Of a stretch of 64,000 nt of DNA, positions 15,710-26,226 are shown piece after piece; the first letter of the stretch is position 1, and each line of letters begins with the position of its first letter. The stretch is from QHVT01 sp036399015. Its GTDB lineage: Bacteria; Acidobacteriota; Thermoanaerobaculia; Gp7-AA8. Below the pieces are notes generated by a model. The model did no database searches and had not been told where the DNA came from. It saw only the letters and a list, made by a program, of their open reading frames with translations. The stretch spans positions 49,271 through 113,270 of the forward strand of contig DASWNW010000086.1 of the NCBI GenBank assembly GCA_036399015.1, in the 5' to 3' direction. Made by a program: the position numbers and the translations under genes.

Positions 15710-16955
15710 GACTGAGCCATCGGTACCTGCAACACCGCCTCACACCCGCCTGCCCCCTCGCGATTCCGCAGCGTGAGCGAGCCGCCGTGCGCCTCCGCGA
15801 TCTGGCGGCTGAGGACGAGGCCGATGCCGCTGCCGCCCGGTTTCGTGGTGAAGAACGGCACGAACAGATTTGCCGTCGACGCGAGGCCCGGCCCCTCGTC
15901 CACCACCAGCAGCTCCGCGAGCTCGCCGTGCTCGCGCCAGGAGACGGAGACGCCGCCGCCGGTCTCGAGCGCGGCGTCGATCGCGTTTTTCAGGACGTTG
16001 ATGATCACCTGCTCGAGCTGGTCCTCGTCCGCCTCGATGCGCAGCGGCGGGCCGCCTTCGACCGTGACGTCGACGCGCCGGTCCAGCGCCACCGCGCGCC
16101 GCACGACCGGCTCCAGCTCGATCACGCGCAGCGTCGGCTGCGGCAGGCGGGCCAGCTCCGAGTAGGCGCTGAGAAAGCGGGTGAGTGCCTGTCCGCGGCG
16201 GTTGATCGTCGCCAGGCCGCGCATCAGGTTCGCGTGCAGCTTCGCGTCGGGATGAGCGTCGGCGGCGAGCGCCTCCTCCAGCGAGCCGGAGATCGAGTTG
16301 ATCGGCGCGAGCGAGTTGTTCAGCTCGTGCCCCAGCACGCGCACGACCCGCTGCCACGCGCGGATCTCCTCCTGCCGCAGCGCGCGGCTGATGTCGGAGA
16401 CGACCAGCAGCCGGTGGGTCTCCCCCTCGCGGCGGAAGACCGACTCGCGCACGTTCCACCGCGCGTCCTGCAGCACCTCGTCGAGCGGCCGGTCGCGCAG
16501 CAGGCGCTCGCCGGCGCGGTTCACCAGTTCGAGCTTTCCGGCCGCGTCGAAGGCGAAGATGGCGGCGTCGACCTCGGCGATCACCGCCCGCACGAGCGCT
16601 GCCGCCTCCAGCGCGGCGACATGCCGCCGGCGCATGGTGTCGCTCAATTGGTTCAGCTCGAGCATCACCTCGCCGAAGACGCTGTGCTCCGCCACCTCCC
16701 GCGCGCGGACCGAGTAGTCCTCCTCGCGCACCGCGCTGACCATGTTCACCAGCGTCCGCAGCGGATAGACGACCACCTCGCGCAGCGCCACCGTCGCCGT
16801 GGCCAGCGTCGCGCCGATCAGCAGCGCCACCGTCCAGGTGACGACCTTCGGATAATCGCCGGCCCACACCAGCAGCACCGCGGCCGCGGCGAGCGGCACC
16901 ACCGCCAGCAGCGCCGTGCCGACGATGCGCCGCTCGTACGAAAGGAGCTTCCGCA

Positions 16956-16956
<1 letters not shown>
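15700..16956 (-). CDS. NtrY-like membrane sensor histidine kinase
   Basis: 418 residues. Two transmembrane helices (about 12-30 and 38-57) are followed by a HAMP-like linker, a PAS-like domain (EVDAAIFAFDAAGKLELVNRAGERLL) and an H-box HELNNSLAPINSISGSL typical of NtrY-type kinases. The ATPase part carries the N-box (VIINVLKNAIDAAL), G1 (VVDEGPGL), F (LFVPFFTTK) and G2 (GGSGIGLVLSRQI). Its ATG overlaps the stop of the sigma-54 activator gene (TGATG), so the two form a two-component pair. The extracytoplasmic loop is very short, arguing for membrane or cytoplasmic sensing. The last residues (SPG) are encoded by a REP hairpin. Confidence 0.9.
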
Positions 16957-18305
<1,349 letters not shown>

Positions 18306-18312
18306 GGCGTCC

Positions 18313-20727
18313 TCACTCCGGCCGCAGCGCGACGATCGGGTCGACGCGCGTGGCCCGCCGCGCCGGAATCCAGCTCGCCGCCAGCGCCACGAGGGTCAGC
18401 GTCGCCGCGACCGCGATGAACACTGCCGGGTCGGTGGCCTCGATCCCGAAGAGCAGCGCGGCCATGGCCCGCGTCGCGAAGAGCGCCACGAGGACACCGA
18501 TGGCGACGCCGAGGAGCGAGACCGTCATGCCGTCGCGCACGACCAGCTTGAGCACGTCGCGCGGGTCGGCGCCGAGGGCCATGCGGATGCCCATTTCCTG
18601 CGTGCGCTGCGTGACCGAGTACGACAGCACGCCGTAGATGCCGAGGGAGGCGAGCAGCAGTCCGAGCGCGGCGAAGAGCGTCAACATCGTGGCGTTGAAC
18701 CGTGGGCGCGCAATCGTACCGGAGATCAGGTCGTCGAGCGTCTTCATGTTCGTGACCGGCATCTGCGGGTCGAGCGAGCGGATGGCCTTGGTGAGCGGCA
18801 CCTGCAGCGCCGCCGGATCGCCCGCGGCCTTGACGACGTACGTGAACTGCGCGTTCACGTCGTGCTGGTAGGGCATGTAGATCGCGGCGTCCGCCTCTTT
18901 GTCGAGGCCGATCGCGCGCACGTTGCCGACCACGCCGACGATCTCCGCGTTCAGGTCGCCGAACCAGTCCAGGATGATCCGGCTCCCGACGGCGTTCTTT
19001 CCCTGGAAGTACCGCTTCACGAACGCCTCGTTGACGACGAACTCCGTGCGCTCCGGCTGTTTCACGCGGTCGTCGAAGACGCGTCCGGCGAGGACCGGCA
19101 TGCCGAGGACGCGGAAGTAGTCGCCGGCGAGGGGACGGATGTGCGCGGACGGCTCCTGGTTCGGCGGCGGCGTTGGCCGGCCTTCGAAGACGAAGTCGGT
19201 GCTGCTCCACGAATTCGTGAAGGGCATGTTCAGGCTGGCGATGGCGCCGGCCCGCTCGACGCCGGGGACGGTGCGGATCTTGTCCAGCACCTGCGTCACG
19301 ATGAGCCGCCGCCGCTCCCCCTCGGCGTTCTCGCTCGAGAGCACCACCCGCATCGTCAGCACGTCGTCGGCCTGCACGCCCGAGCCGACGCCTTCCAGCC
19401 GCGCGAAGCTCTTGATCAAGAGGCCGGCGCCGATCAGGAGGACCGTGGCCAGCGCCACCTCCGCCACCACCAGCGTCTTGCGCAGCATCTTCCCGCCCCG
19501 GTCGTGACTCGACCCGCGGCTGCCCGACTTGAGTCCCGTCTGCAGGTCGGCGCGCGAGGCGTGGAGCGCCGGCGCGAGGCCGAAGAAGATCGCCGTGACC
19601 AGCGTGAGCGCGGCCGTGGCGGCGAGCACCCGCCCGTCGATCTCGATCTCCGCGATGCGCGGCATCATCGCCGACTCCGGCGTGTAGCGGACCATCAGCA
19701 TTGTCATCCATCCCGCCAGCACGATCCCGACGATTCCGGCGATGATCGCCAGGATGGTGCTCTCGGTGAGGAGTTGCCGGATGAGCTGCGCGCGCGACGC
19801 GCCGAGGGCCGAGCGGATCGACATTTCCTTCGAGCGTGACGTGGCGCGGCTGAGCAGCAGGTTCGCGATGTTGACGCAGCCGATGACCAGCAGCAGCGCG
19901 ACCGCGGCCAGGACGATCACCAGCGCTCGCCGCACGTTGCCGACCACGATCTCGTGCGCCGGGATGACGGTGACGCCGAAGCCGATGTTGTTCGGGCGCA
20001 TCTTCTCGGTGCGTTTCCCGACCACGTCCATCTCCGCCCGTGCCTGCTCGAGGGTGACTCCCGGCGCGAGTCGCGCCATGCCCATGAGGTAGCGACCGCC
20101 GCCCTGCGGCGGGACGGGGTAGGGGACCCAGAGCTCGGCGCGGCTCTTCGGCACGAGGAACTCGCGCGGCATGACGCCGGAGATCGTGTAGGTGTCGCCG
20201 TCGATCTGCACGCGCTTGCCGATGACGCGCCGGTCGCCGCCGAACTTGCGCTGCCACAGTCCGTGGCTGAGGACCACGTTCGCCTGCGCGACCGCCTCCT
20301 CGTCGGTGCCGGAGATGGTGCGGCCGAGGAGCGGTTTCGTGTTGAGGGTGGGGAAGAACGAGCCGCTCACGAACCCGCCGCGCACGAGCTCCGGGTCGCC
20401 GTGGCCGGTGAGGCTCATCTCCCAGTCGAACGTCGCGCCGATGGAGGAGAAGACGCGCTTCGACTGCCGGGTCCACTCGGTGTAGTTGATCGGCGCGACG
20501 ACATTCGGGTCGGCGTCCGGCTCGTTGAGCCGCTTCTCCCACACCGTGACCAGCCGATCGGGGTCATGCAGCGGCAGCGGCTGCAGGAGCACGCCGTTGA
20601 CGATCGTGAAGATGGCGGTGGTGGCGCCGATGCCGAGGGCGAGGGTGAGGATGGCCACCAGCGCGAACCCCGGGTTCATCCGGAGTGAGTGAATGCTGTA
20701 ACGAATGTCTTTCCAGAGCAGATCCAT
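18313..20727 (-). CDS. ADOP/MacB-like FtsX-family ABC permease
   Basis: 804 residues, the usual length of Acidobacterial duplicated orphan permeases. Layout: N-terminal helix (FALVAILTLALGIGATTAIFTIVNGVLL), a MacB-type periplasmic domain (PLLGRTISGTDEE and VIGKRVQIDG), and three helices ending the first FtsX domain (NIANLLLSRATSRSKEMSIRSALGASR). A second periplasmic domain and second FtsX domain follow (SLGIYGVLSYSVTQRTQEMGIRMALGADPRDV). It carries no ATPase. A longer form from GTG 20784 exists, but MDLLWKDIRYSI is the standard family start. It is likely co-transcribed with the sigma-54 regulator and kinase downstream, suggesting an envelope-stress or efflux function under their control. Confidence 0.88.
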   Translation of the reverse strand: MDLLWKDIRYSIHSLRMNPGFALVAILTLALGIGATTAIFTIVNGVLLQPLPLHDPDRLVTVWEKRLNEPDADPNVVAPINYTEWTRQSKRVFSSIGATFDWEMSLTGHGDPELVRGGFVSGSFFPTLNTKPLLGRTISGTDEEAVAQANVVLSHGLWQRKFGGDRRVIGKRVQIDGDTYTISGVMPREFLVPKSRAELWVPYPVPPQGGGRYLMGMARLAPGVTLEQARAEMDVVGKRTEKMRPNNIGFGVTVIPAHEIVVGNVRRALVIVLAAVALLLVIGCVNIANLLLSRATSRSKEMSIRSALGASRAQLIRQLLTESTILAIIAGIVGIVLAGWMTMLMVRYTPESAMMPRIAEIEIDGRVLAATAALTLVTAIFFGLAPALHASRADLQTGLKSGSRGSSHDRGGKMLRKTLVVAEVALATVLLIGAGLLIKSFARLEGVGSGVQADDVLTMRVVLSSENAEGERRRLIVTQVLDKIRTVPGVERAGAIASLNMPFTNSWSSTDFVFEGRPTPPPNQEPSAHIRPLAGDYFRVLGMPVLAGRVFDDRVKQPERTEFVVNEAFVKRYFQGKNAVGSRIILDWFGDLNAEIVGVVGNVRAIGLDKEADAAIYMPYQHDVNAQFTYVVKAAGDPAALQVPLTKAIRSLDPQMPVTNMKTLDDLISGTIARPRFNATMLTLFAALGLLLASLGIYGVLSYSVTQRTQEMGIRMALGADPRDVLKLVVRDGMTVSLLGVAIGVLVALFATRAMAALLFGIEATDPAVFIAVAATLTLVALAASWIPARRATRVDPIVALRPE

Positions 20728-20742
20728 GGGCGGGACACAAGG

Positions 20743-20820
20743 GCAACGCCGCTGCCACGGCGTTGCGCCTGCGGATTCAACCACTTAGCGCGCGAAATGG
20801 CGAACGGCGCTGTTCGCGCG
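20743..20820 (-). terminator. Two stem-loops between protease and permease genes
   Basis: Stem one: CGCGCGAA 20789-20796 with TTCGCGCG 20813-20820, 16-nt loop. Stem two: GCAACGCCG 20743-20751 with CGGCGTTGC 20758-20766, 6-nt loop. Both are perfect. They lie downstream of the leftward protease stop and upstream of the permease start. The first could terminate the protease transcript and the second could sit in the permease leader. No T-run follows either. Confidence 0.4.
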
Positions 20821-20858
20821 TGGGATTCGGTGTCCCAGAAGCGGACAGTGGGGGACTG

Positions 20859-21986
20859 CTACTCGATCGCGAAAAAGACGTCGTAATACGCCCTTCGGGA
20901 GTCGCCAGCGCTTCCCTGCAACGAAAAGTGCGACAGGTACCGGAACTCGTTTCCCCACTGGTCTTTTCTGCCGACGGGCAGATAACCGGTCTCCAGGGCC
21001 GTGACGTTGCTTTCCGCGATCGGCCGCAATTCGGCGTCCGACGACGAACCGTCGTGGTCGCGGTCCGTCCAGAGGAGAAGGAGGCGCCATCCAGCGTCGG
21101 CGGCATTCACCACACCATCCTGGGTGTCGTCGAATTCGCGCAGAGCTTCGTAGCCATTCGCCGCGACGTCTCCAGTTGCAAGCGGCGTGAAGTTGCCGAA
21201 CAATTCAGCGCCGCTGTCGATGCGGCCGTTCCCGTTGCGATCGAAGGCGAGAAAGGCGACCTCGGTATTCGCCCGCGTCCAGGCGGTGGTGACCGCAACC
21301 CCCTCGTTGCGCAAGTCGAATCGCACACCATGCGAGACGGACGTCAGACGGTAGCTGTCGTGACCGAGGTCCAGCAGAATCGGAGACCCGGGGTCGATCG
21401 GCGCCGGCTCGGGGTTTGTTTCGGACGAAATCAGCCAGGCGATCTCCACCTCGGAGCAGTCAGCGCTGGTGACCTGCCGGACCCCACCCACGGCCCGTGC
21501 GCCCATGATCGACCCATTGCACTGGCCCGCGTTCATTGGATCCCGCAGCCCGAGCACGTGCCCGAGCTCGTGGGCGAGCGGGTCTGCATAGGGCAGACAG
21601 CTGTACCCTCCTGCCGTCTTCCACAGGGTCACAGTTGCCGAGGTGGGTGGAGTCGTGCCTCCCGCACCGCTGTATTGCGTCTCCCCGCAGCGACCGGTCG
21701 GCGAGGCGGCGTCGACGAAGTTGATCCGCACCGGGAAGCTGCTTTGCGCGCTACAGTTCACGCAGATGTCCGCGAACCCGGTACCTTCTTCCGTGCAGCC
21801 GTCCCGCCAGTAGTCGGCACCCGCGTTGAGCAGTGACGTCCCAGTCGTCATGGTGAGGCCGGAGCCGATGCTCAGTACGACGTTGTCCTTGCGAAGCGGC
21901 GCGCTCCACTTCATGACGCTGCAATCTTCACCCGCCGCAGCCAGTGCGACGAACAATGAGCAGGAGATGATCACGGGACGGATCAT
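20859..21986 (-). CDS. Secreted snapalysin-type metalloprotease
   Basis: 375 residues with a signal peptide (MIRPVIISCSLFVALAAA). The zinc motif is HELGHVLGLRD: HExxHxxGxxD, with Asp in place of the third His of most metzincins, as in Streptomyces snapalysin. A Met-turn candidate follows (GSIMGARA). Several Cys pairs suggest disulfides. The C-terminal third has Asp/Asn-rich, EF-hand-like loops (FDRNGNGRIDSGAELFG, and DTQDGVVNAADAGW then DRDHDGSSSDAEL), probably binding calcium. It begins within the stop of the upstream gene (ATGA), so the two form an operon. Substrates are unknown. Confidence 0.8.
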   Translation of the reverse strand: MIRPVIISCSLFVALAAAGEDCSVMKWSAPLRKDNVVLSIGSGLTMTTGTSLLNAGADYWRDGCTEEGTGFADICVNCSAQSSFPVRINFVDAASPTGRCGETQYSGAGGTTPPTSATVTLWKTAGGYSCLPYADPLAHELGHVLGLRDPMNAGQCNGSIMGARAVGGVRQVTSADCSEVEIAWLISSETNPEPAPIDPGSPILLDLGHDSYRLTSVSHGVRFDLRNEGVAVTTAWTRANTEVAFLAFDRNGNGRIDSGAELFGNFTPLATGDVAANGYEALREFDDTQDGVVNAADAGWRLLLLWTDRDHDGSSSDAELRPIAESNVTALETGYLPVGRKDQWGNEFRYLSHFSLQGSAGDSRRAYYDVFFAIE

Positions 21987-22756
21987 TGCCGATCCCTCTC
22001 CGCCCTGTCCTGCTTCAACATCTCGCCCAGCCGTCCCGCCAGAGCATCCAGCGAGGTCGCATCGCCCGCGAGCGGCCTGAGGGCCTCCGGCACCTGGAGC
22101 CGGCCGTCGGATTCGAACACCAGTTCCCGAAGGTAGGAGTACACGAGCGTCCCCATGTCGTCGGGCGGCGGATCGAACGTGAACACCATCAGCTCTTCGC
22201 CGACCGCCGGGACGTGCGTTTCGGGCCGTGTCTCACTGCAGAACTCCAGCGGCCCGACGCGGAAGTGCGCGTACGGATGCCGTACATACACGCGGTCCTG
22301 GACCGTCCCGTACGCCTGGCTTCCCCGGATCGTCCGCACGTCACCGAGCTCGAGCAGCGATCCGGGCGATCCGGCGAAGAAGCCCGGCGTGATGCTCACG
22401 ATCCGCCCTCGGAAGACACCCTTGGCGCTGCGCAGCATCGCCCGAGGTGAGCTCATGTCGCCGGTGTACTCGACCTCGCTCTCGCTCCATGAGCTGCCCC
22501 CACAGGGCAGGTCTGGCTTGGCGTCGACGACGCGGTCCCGTGGCGCCATCTCCGCCCTCCCGTACCCGCTCATCATCTTCCGCCACTCGTCGGGTAACGA
22601 CGGAGAAAACTCTCCCTCCGCTGTCACCAGCTCGGAGACGGCCACGAAAATGGGCAGCGAGTCGCGGTCACTTGCCTCGGCGCGAACGAGTTTCCGCTGG
22701 GCGAAGGCGGGCGCGGCCAGCATCGCGAGGAGGAGGCCGATCAGTAGTTTACGCAT
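21983..22756 (-). CDS. Secreted protein of unknown function, operon with protease
   Basis: 257 residues with a signal peptide (LLIGLLLAMLAAPAFA). The mature protein is mixed alpha/beta and has two Cys (DLPCGGSSW and LEFCSE) that could pair. The stretch VFRGRIVSITPGFFAGSPGSLLELGDV followed by VRHPYAHFRVG resembles the repeated strands of small secreted beta-barrels, but I do not recognise the family. The stop overlaps the protease start by 4 bases, so it could be a partner or inhibitor of the protease; that is inference from position. Confidence 0.7.
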   Translation of the reverse strand: MRKLLIGLLLAMLAAPAFAQRKLVRAEASDRDSLPIFVAVSELVTAEGEFSPSLPDEWRKMMSGYGRAEMAPRDRVVDAKPDLPCGGSSWSESEVEYTGDMSSPRAMLRSAKGVFRGRIVSITPGFFAGSPGSLLELGDVRTIRGSQAYGTVQDRVYVRHPYAHFRVGPLEFCSETRPETHVPAVGEELMVFTFDPPPDDMGTLVYSYLRELVFESDGRLQVPEALRPLAGDATSLDALAGRLGEMLKQDRAERDRQ

Positions 22757-22834
22757 GAATTCCGGCACAGTACCACGCCGCCGGACCCCCAACCTGCCCC
22801 ATCGGGAACGCGTCGTGCTGCACGCTTCGATAGA

Positions 22835-25231
22835 ATGGCTTCCCAAATGAGCGCGCCTGGCGGAGAACAGACCTGGCCCTTTTCGCGTCCGGAGGAATTC
22901 GCGCTGCTCATCGACGCGGTCGAGGACTACGCGATCTTCCTGCTCAGCCCGCGAGGAGAGGTCCGCACCTGGAACCGTGGCGCCTGCGGCATCTTCGGCT
23001 ACGAACAAGCCGAGATCATCGGCAAGCATTTCTCCCTCTTCTACACCGAAGAGTCGCTCGCGGAGCGGAAGCCGGCCGTGGAGCTGGAGACCGCCGAGCG
23101 CGAGGGCCGCGTCGAAGACGAGGGCTGGCGCGTGCGGAAGGACGGCACCCTCTTCTGGGTCAACACGATCATCACTTCCCTGCGCGACGAGCAGGGCAAC
23201 GTCACCGGCTTCGCCAAGGTCACCCGCGACCTGACCCTGCGGCGCCGTGCGGAGGAAGAGCTGCGCCAGAGCACGCAGATCTTCCAGCTCCTCGTCTCCT
23301 CGGTCCGCGACTACGCCATCTTCATGCTCGACCCCGGGGGGCACATCACCACCTGGAACCGGGGTGCGCAGCGGCTCAAGCAGTACACGGCCGACGAGAT
23401 CATCGGGCGCCACTTCTCGACGTTCTATCCCGAGGAGACGAAGTACAAGCCGGCGCTCGAGCTCCAGATCGCGCGCGAACAGGGCAGCGTCGAGGACGAG
23501 GGCTGGCGCATCCGCAAGGACGGCACCCGCTTCTGGGCGAACGTCATCATCACCGCGGTGTACGACGAGACGGGCGAGCTGCGCGGCTTCGCGAAAGTGA
23601 CGCGCGACCTCACCGAGCGTCGCGCGGCCGAGGAGGAGCTCCGCGAGACCGCGGAGATCTTCCAGCTCCTCGTCTCCTCCGTCCGCGACTACGCGATCTT
23701 CATGCTCGATCCCGACGGGAAGGTCGCCACCTGGAACAGCGGCGCGCAGCAGATCAAGCAGTACACGCCCGAGGAGATCATCGGGCAGCACTTCTCGGTC
23801 TTCTACCCCGAGGAAGACCGGCGCGCCGGCAAGCCGGAAGCGGAGCTCGAGGCGGCCCGCAACGCGCGCAGCGTCGAGGACGAGGGCTGGCGCCTGCGCA
23901 AGGACGGCACCCGCTTCTGGGCGAACGTGGTCATCACCGCGATCCGCGACGCGCACGGCGAGCTGCGCGGCTTCGCCAAGGTCACGCGCGACGTCACCGA
24001 GCGGAAGCAGGCGGAGGAAACCCGGCGCGCCCTCCTGGAACAGCGCGAGGCGCGCATCCAGGCGGAGGAAGAGCGCCGCCGCGCCGAGGCCTCCTATCGC
24101 GTGGCGCAGGAGGCGAATCGCGCCAAGGACGAGTTCCTGATGACGCTCTCGCACGAGCTGCGCACCCCGATGACCGCGGTCCTCGGCTGGGCGCGCATGC
24201 TCCCCAGCATGTCCCCGGCCGATCCGCTGTTCAGCGAGGCGGTCGAGTCGATCGCCACCAGCGCGCAGCTCCAGGCGCGGCTCATCGACGACATCCTCGA
24301 CGTCTCCCGCATCGTCTCCGGCAAGCTCCGGCTCGCGCCCGAGACGATGGAGGTCGCGCGCGTGATCACGAACGCGGTCGACGCGGTGGCGCACACCGCC
24401 AACGCGAAGCAGATCACCATCACCACGGCGCTCGCTCCCGCCCTCGGGCACATGGTGGCCGACCCGACGCGCATCCAGCAGGTGATCTGGAACCTCCTCT
24501 CGAACGCGGTGAAGTTCACGCCGCGCGGCGGCAGCGTGCGGTTGTCGGCGCGTCGGAGCGCCTCGCAGTTGCAGGTGTCGGTCACCGACAACGGCGAAGG
24601 AATCGACCCGCAGTTCCTGCCGCACATCTTCGAGCCGTTCCGCCAGGCCGAGTCGCCGCAGACGCGCGTGCACGGCGGCCTCGGGCTCGGGCTCTCCATC
24701 GTCCGTTACATCGCCGAGGCGCATGGCGGCACCGTCACCGCCGAGAGCGAGGGGCGCGGCAAGGGGGCGACGTTCACCGTGACGCTTCCGGTGCGCGCCC
24801 TCATCACCGGCGGCGCCGTCGTCAACAACGCCCTCGGCGAGACCTTCCGCCATCGCGACCGCCTGCGCGGGCTGGAGATCATGCTCGTCGACGACGAGCC
24901 GGAGTCGCGCAAGATGGTCAGCGCCGTGCTCCGCGCGGCGGGCGCGAACGTCATGGCCTTCGACCACGCGCCGTCCGCGCTCGAGTCGCTCGACCGGCAT
25001 CGGCCGAACCTCGTCATCACCGACATCGCCATGCCGGGGATGGACGGCTACACCTTCGCCCGGACGCTGCGTGCCCGCGAGTACGGACACGAGCTGAAGG
25101 TGGTCGCGCTCTCGGCGTTTCCGGCGCGGAACGACGAGCACAGCGGCCTCGACGCCTATCTCTCGAAGCCGGTCGATCCGTTCCACCTGGTCGAGGAGAT
25201 CGCCCGCATCACCCTTCGCGCCACCGCCTGA
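22835..25231 (+). CDS. Triple-PAS hybrid histidine kinase with receiver
   Basis: 798 residues, cytoplasmic (no transmembrane segment). Three PAS/PAC modules at about 20-140, 148-270 and 275-400 are strikingly alike, each with LLVSSVRDYAIFMLDP or a close variant, (T/A)TWN-GAQ, EIIG-HFS-FYPEE and EDEGWR-RKDGT-FW-N. A coiled linker follows, then HisKA (H near 440 in LSHELRTPMTAVLGW) and an ATPase (N-box IWNLLSNAVKFTPRGG, VTDNGEGI, FEPFRQ, GLGLGLSIVR). The C-terminal receiver (685-798) has IMLVDDEPESR, VITDIAMPGMDG and LSKPVD. PAS modules of this type often bind haem, flavin or small ligands; the ligand is unknown. It stands alone, without an adjacent response regulator. Confidence 0.9.
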   Translation: MASQMSAPGGEQTWPFSRPEEFALLIDAVEDYAIFLLSPRGEVRTWNRGACGIFGYEQAEIIGKHFSLFYTEESLAERKPAVELETAEREGRVEDEGWRVRKDGTLFWVNTIITSLRDEQGNVTGFAKVTRDLTLRRRAEEELRQSTQIFQLLVSSVRDYAIFMLDPGGHITTWNRGAQRLKQYTADEIIGRHFSTFYPEETKYKPALELQIAREQGSVEDEGWRIRKDGTRFWANVIITAVYDETGELRGFAKVTRDLTERRAAEEELRETAEIFQLLVSSVRDYAIFMLDPDGKVATWNSGAQQIKQYTPEEIIGQHFSVFYPEEDRRAGKPEAELEAARNARSVEDEGWRLRKDGTRFWANVVITAIRDAHGELRGFAKVTRDVTERKQAEETRRALLEQREARIQAEEERRRAEASYRVAQEANRAKDEFLMTLSHELRTPMTAVLGWARMLPSMSPADPLFSEAVESIATSAQLQARLIDDILDVSRIVSGKLRLAPETMEVARVITNAVDAVAHTANAKQITITTALAPALGHMVADPTRIQQVIWNLLSNAVKFTPRGGSVRLSARRSASQLQVSVTDNGEGIDPQFLPHIFEPFRQAESPQTRVHGGLGLGLSIVRYIAEAHGGTVTAESEGRGKGATFTVTLPVRALITGGAVVNNALGETFRHRDRLRGLEIMLVDDEPESRKMVSAVLRAAGANVMAFDHAPSALESLDRHRPNLVITDIAMPGMDGYTFARTLRAREYGHELKVVALSAFPARNDEHSGLDAYLSKPVDPFHLVEEIARITLRATA

Positions 25232-25248
25232 GGCGATATCCTCCGCCG

Positions 25249-26226
25249 ATGAAGACTCGGCGTCTCGGCACTCTCGAAGTCTCCGCCATCGGCCTCGGAT
25301 GCATGGGCATGAGCCAGTCGTACGGCCCAGCCGACGAGCAGGAGTCGATCGCCACGATCCACCGCGCGCTCGACCTCGGCATCACCTTCTTCGACACGGC
25401 CGAGGTCTACGGCCCTTTCCATAACGAAGAGCTCCTCGGACGCGCGCTGCGCGGCCGGCGGGACGGCGTCGTGATCGCCACCAAGTTCGGCTGGAAGATC
25501 GAGGAGGGGAAGGTCAACGGCGTCACGAGCCGGCCGGAGCGGATCCGCCACGCGGTCGACGGCTCGCTGCGCCGCCTCGGCGTCGACACGATCGACCTGC
25601 TCTATCAGCACCGCGTCGATCCGGAGGTGCCGATCGAAGACGTCGCCGGCACGGTCGCGGACCTCGTGCGCGCCGGGAAGGTGCGCTGGTTCGGACTGTC
25701 GGAGGCGGGGGAGCAGACGATCCGCCGCGCGCACGCCGTGCATCCGGTGACGGCGCTGCAGAGTGAATACTCGCTGTGGGAGCGGAACCTCGAGGAGGGC
25801 ATCATCCCGCTGCTGCGGGAGCTGGGGATCGGCCTAGTGCCCTTCAGCCCTCTCGGCCGCGGCTTCCTCGCCGGCAGCGTCAAGCGCGCCGAGGAGTACC
25901 CGGAGGGGGACTACCGCCGCGGCGACCCGCGCTTCCAGGGGGAGAACTTCGACGCGAATATGCGTGCGGCGGCGGTGGTGCGGGAAGTGGCGAGCGCGCA
26001 CTCGGCTACGCCTGCACAGGTCGCGCTGGCGTGGCTGCTCGCGAAGGGGGAGGACGTCGTGCCGATCCCCGGTACGAAGCGGCGCACGTATCTCGAAGAG
26101 AACGCGGCCGCGGTCGACCTGACGCTGTCGTCCGATCAGCTCGCGCGGCTCGACGCCGCGCTCGCGCCGGGAGTGGTGGCGGGGCCGCGCTACAACGAGA
26201 AAGCGATGCGCTGGGTGGACCGGTGA
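25249..26226 (+). CDS. Aldo/keto reductase
   Basis: 325 residues, full-length AKR of the YajO/AKR13-like group. The catalytic tetrad can be placed: Asp and Tyr in FFDTAEVYGP, Lys in VIATKFGW and His in LYQHRVDPEVPIED. Cofactor-side motifs include GLGCMGMSQSYG, VPFSPLGRGFL and VVPIPGTKRRTYLEENAAA, the last typical of NADPH-binding AKRs. It should reduce aldehydes or ketones using NADPH. A paralogue with the same motifs lies at 37019-37993. The TGA overlaps the next ATG (TGATG), so it is coupled to the small lipoprotein gene. Confidence 0.92.
   Translation: MKTRRLGTLEVSAIGLGCMGMSQSYGPADEQESIATIHRALDLGITFFDTAEVYGPFHNEELLGRALRGRRDGVVIATKFGWKIEEGKVNGVTSRPERIRHAVDGSLRRLGVDTIDLLYQHRVDPEVPIEDVAGTVADLVRAGKVRWFGLSEAGEQTIRRAHAVHPVTALQSEYSLWERNLEEGIIPLLRELGIGLVPFSPLGRGFLAGSVKRAEEYPEGDYRRGDPRFQGENFDANMRAAAVVREVASAHSATPAQVALAWLLAKGEDVVPIPGTKRRTYLEENAAAVDLTLSSDQLARLDAALAPGVVAGPRYNEKAMRWVDR

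Noticed and set aside
21983..25186. Very long minus-strand open frame opposite the hybrid kinase
   Set aside because: Only the segment 21983-22756 encodes a signal-peptide protein. The rest is Arg/Val/Glu/His-rich antisense translation of the PAS-kinase gene, typical of GC-rich DNA.
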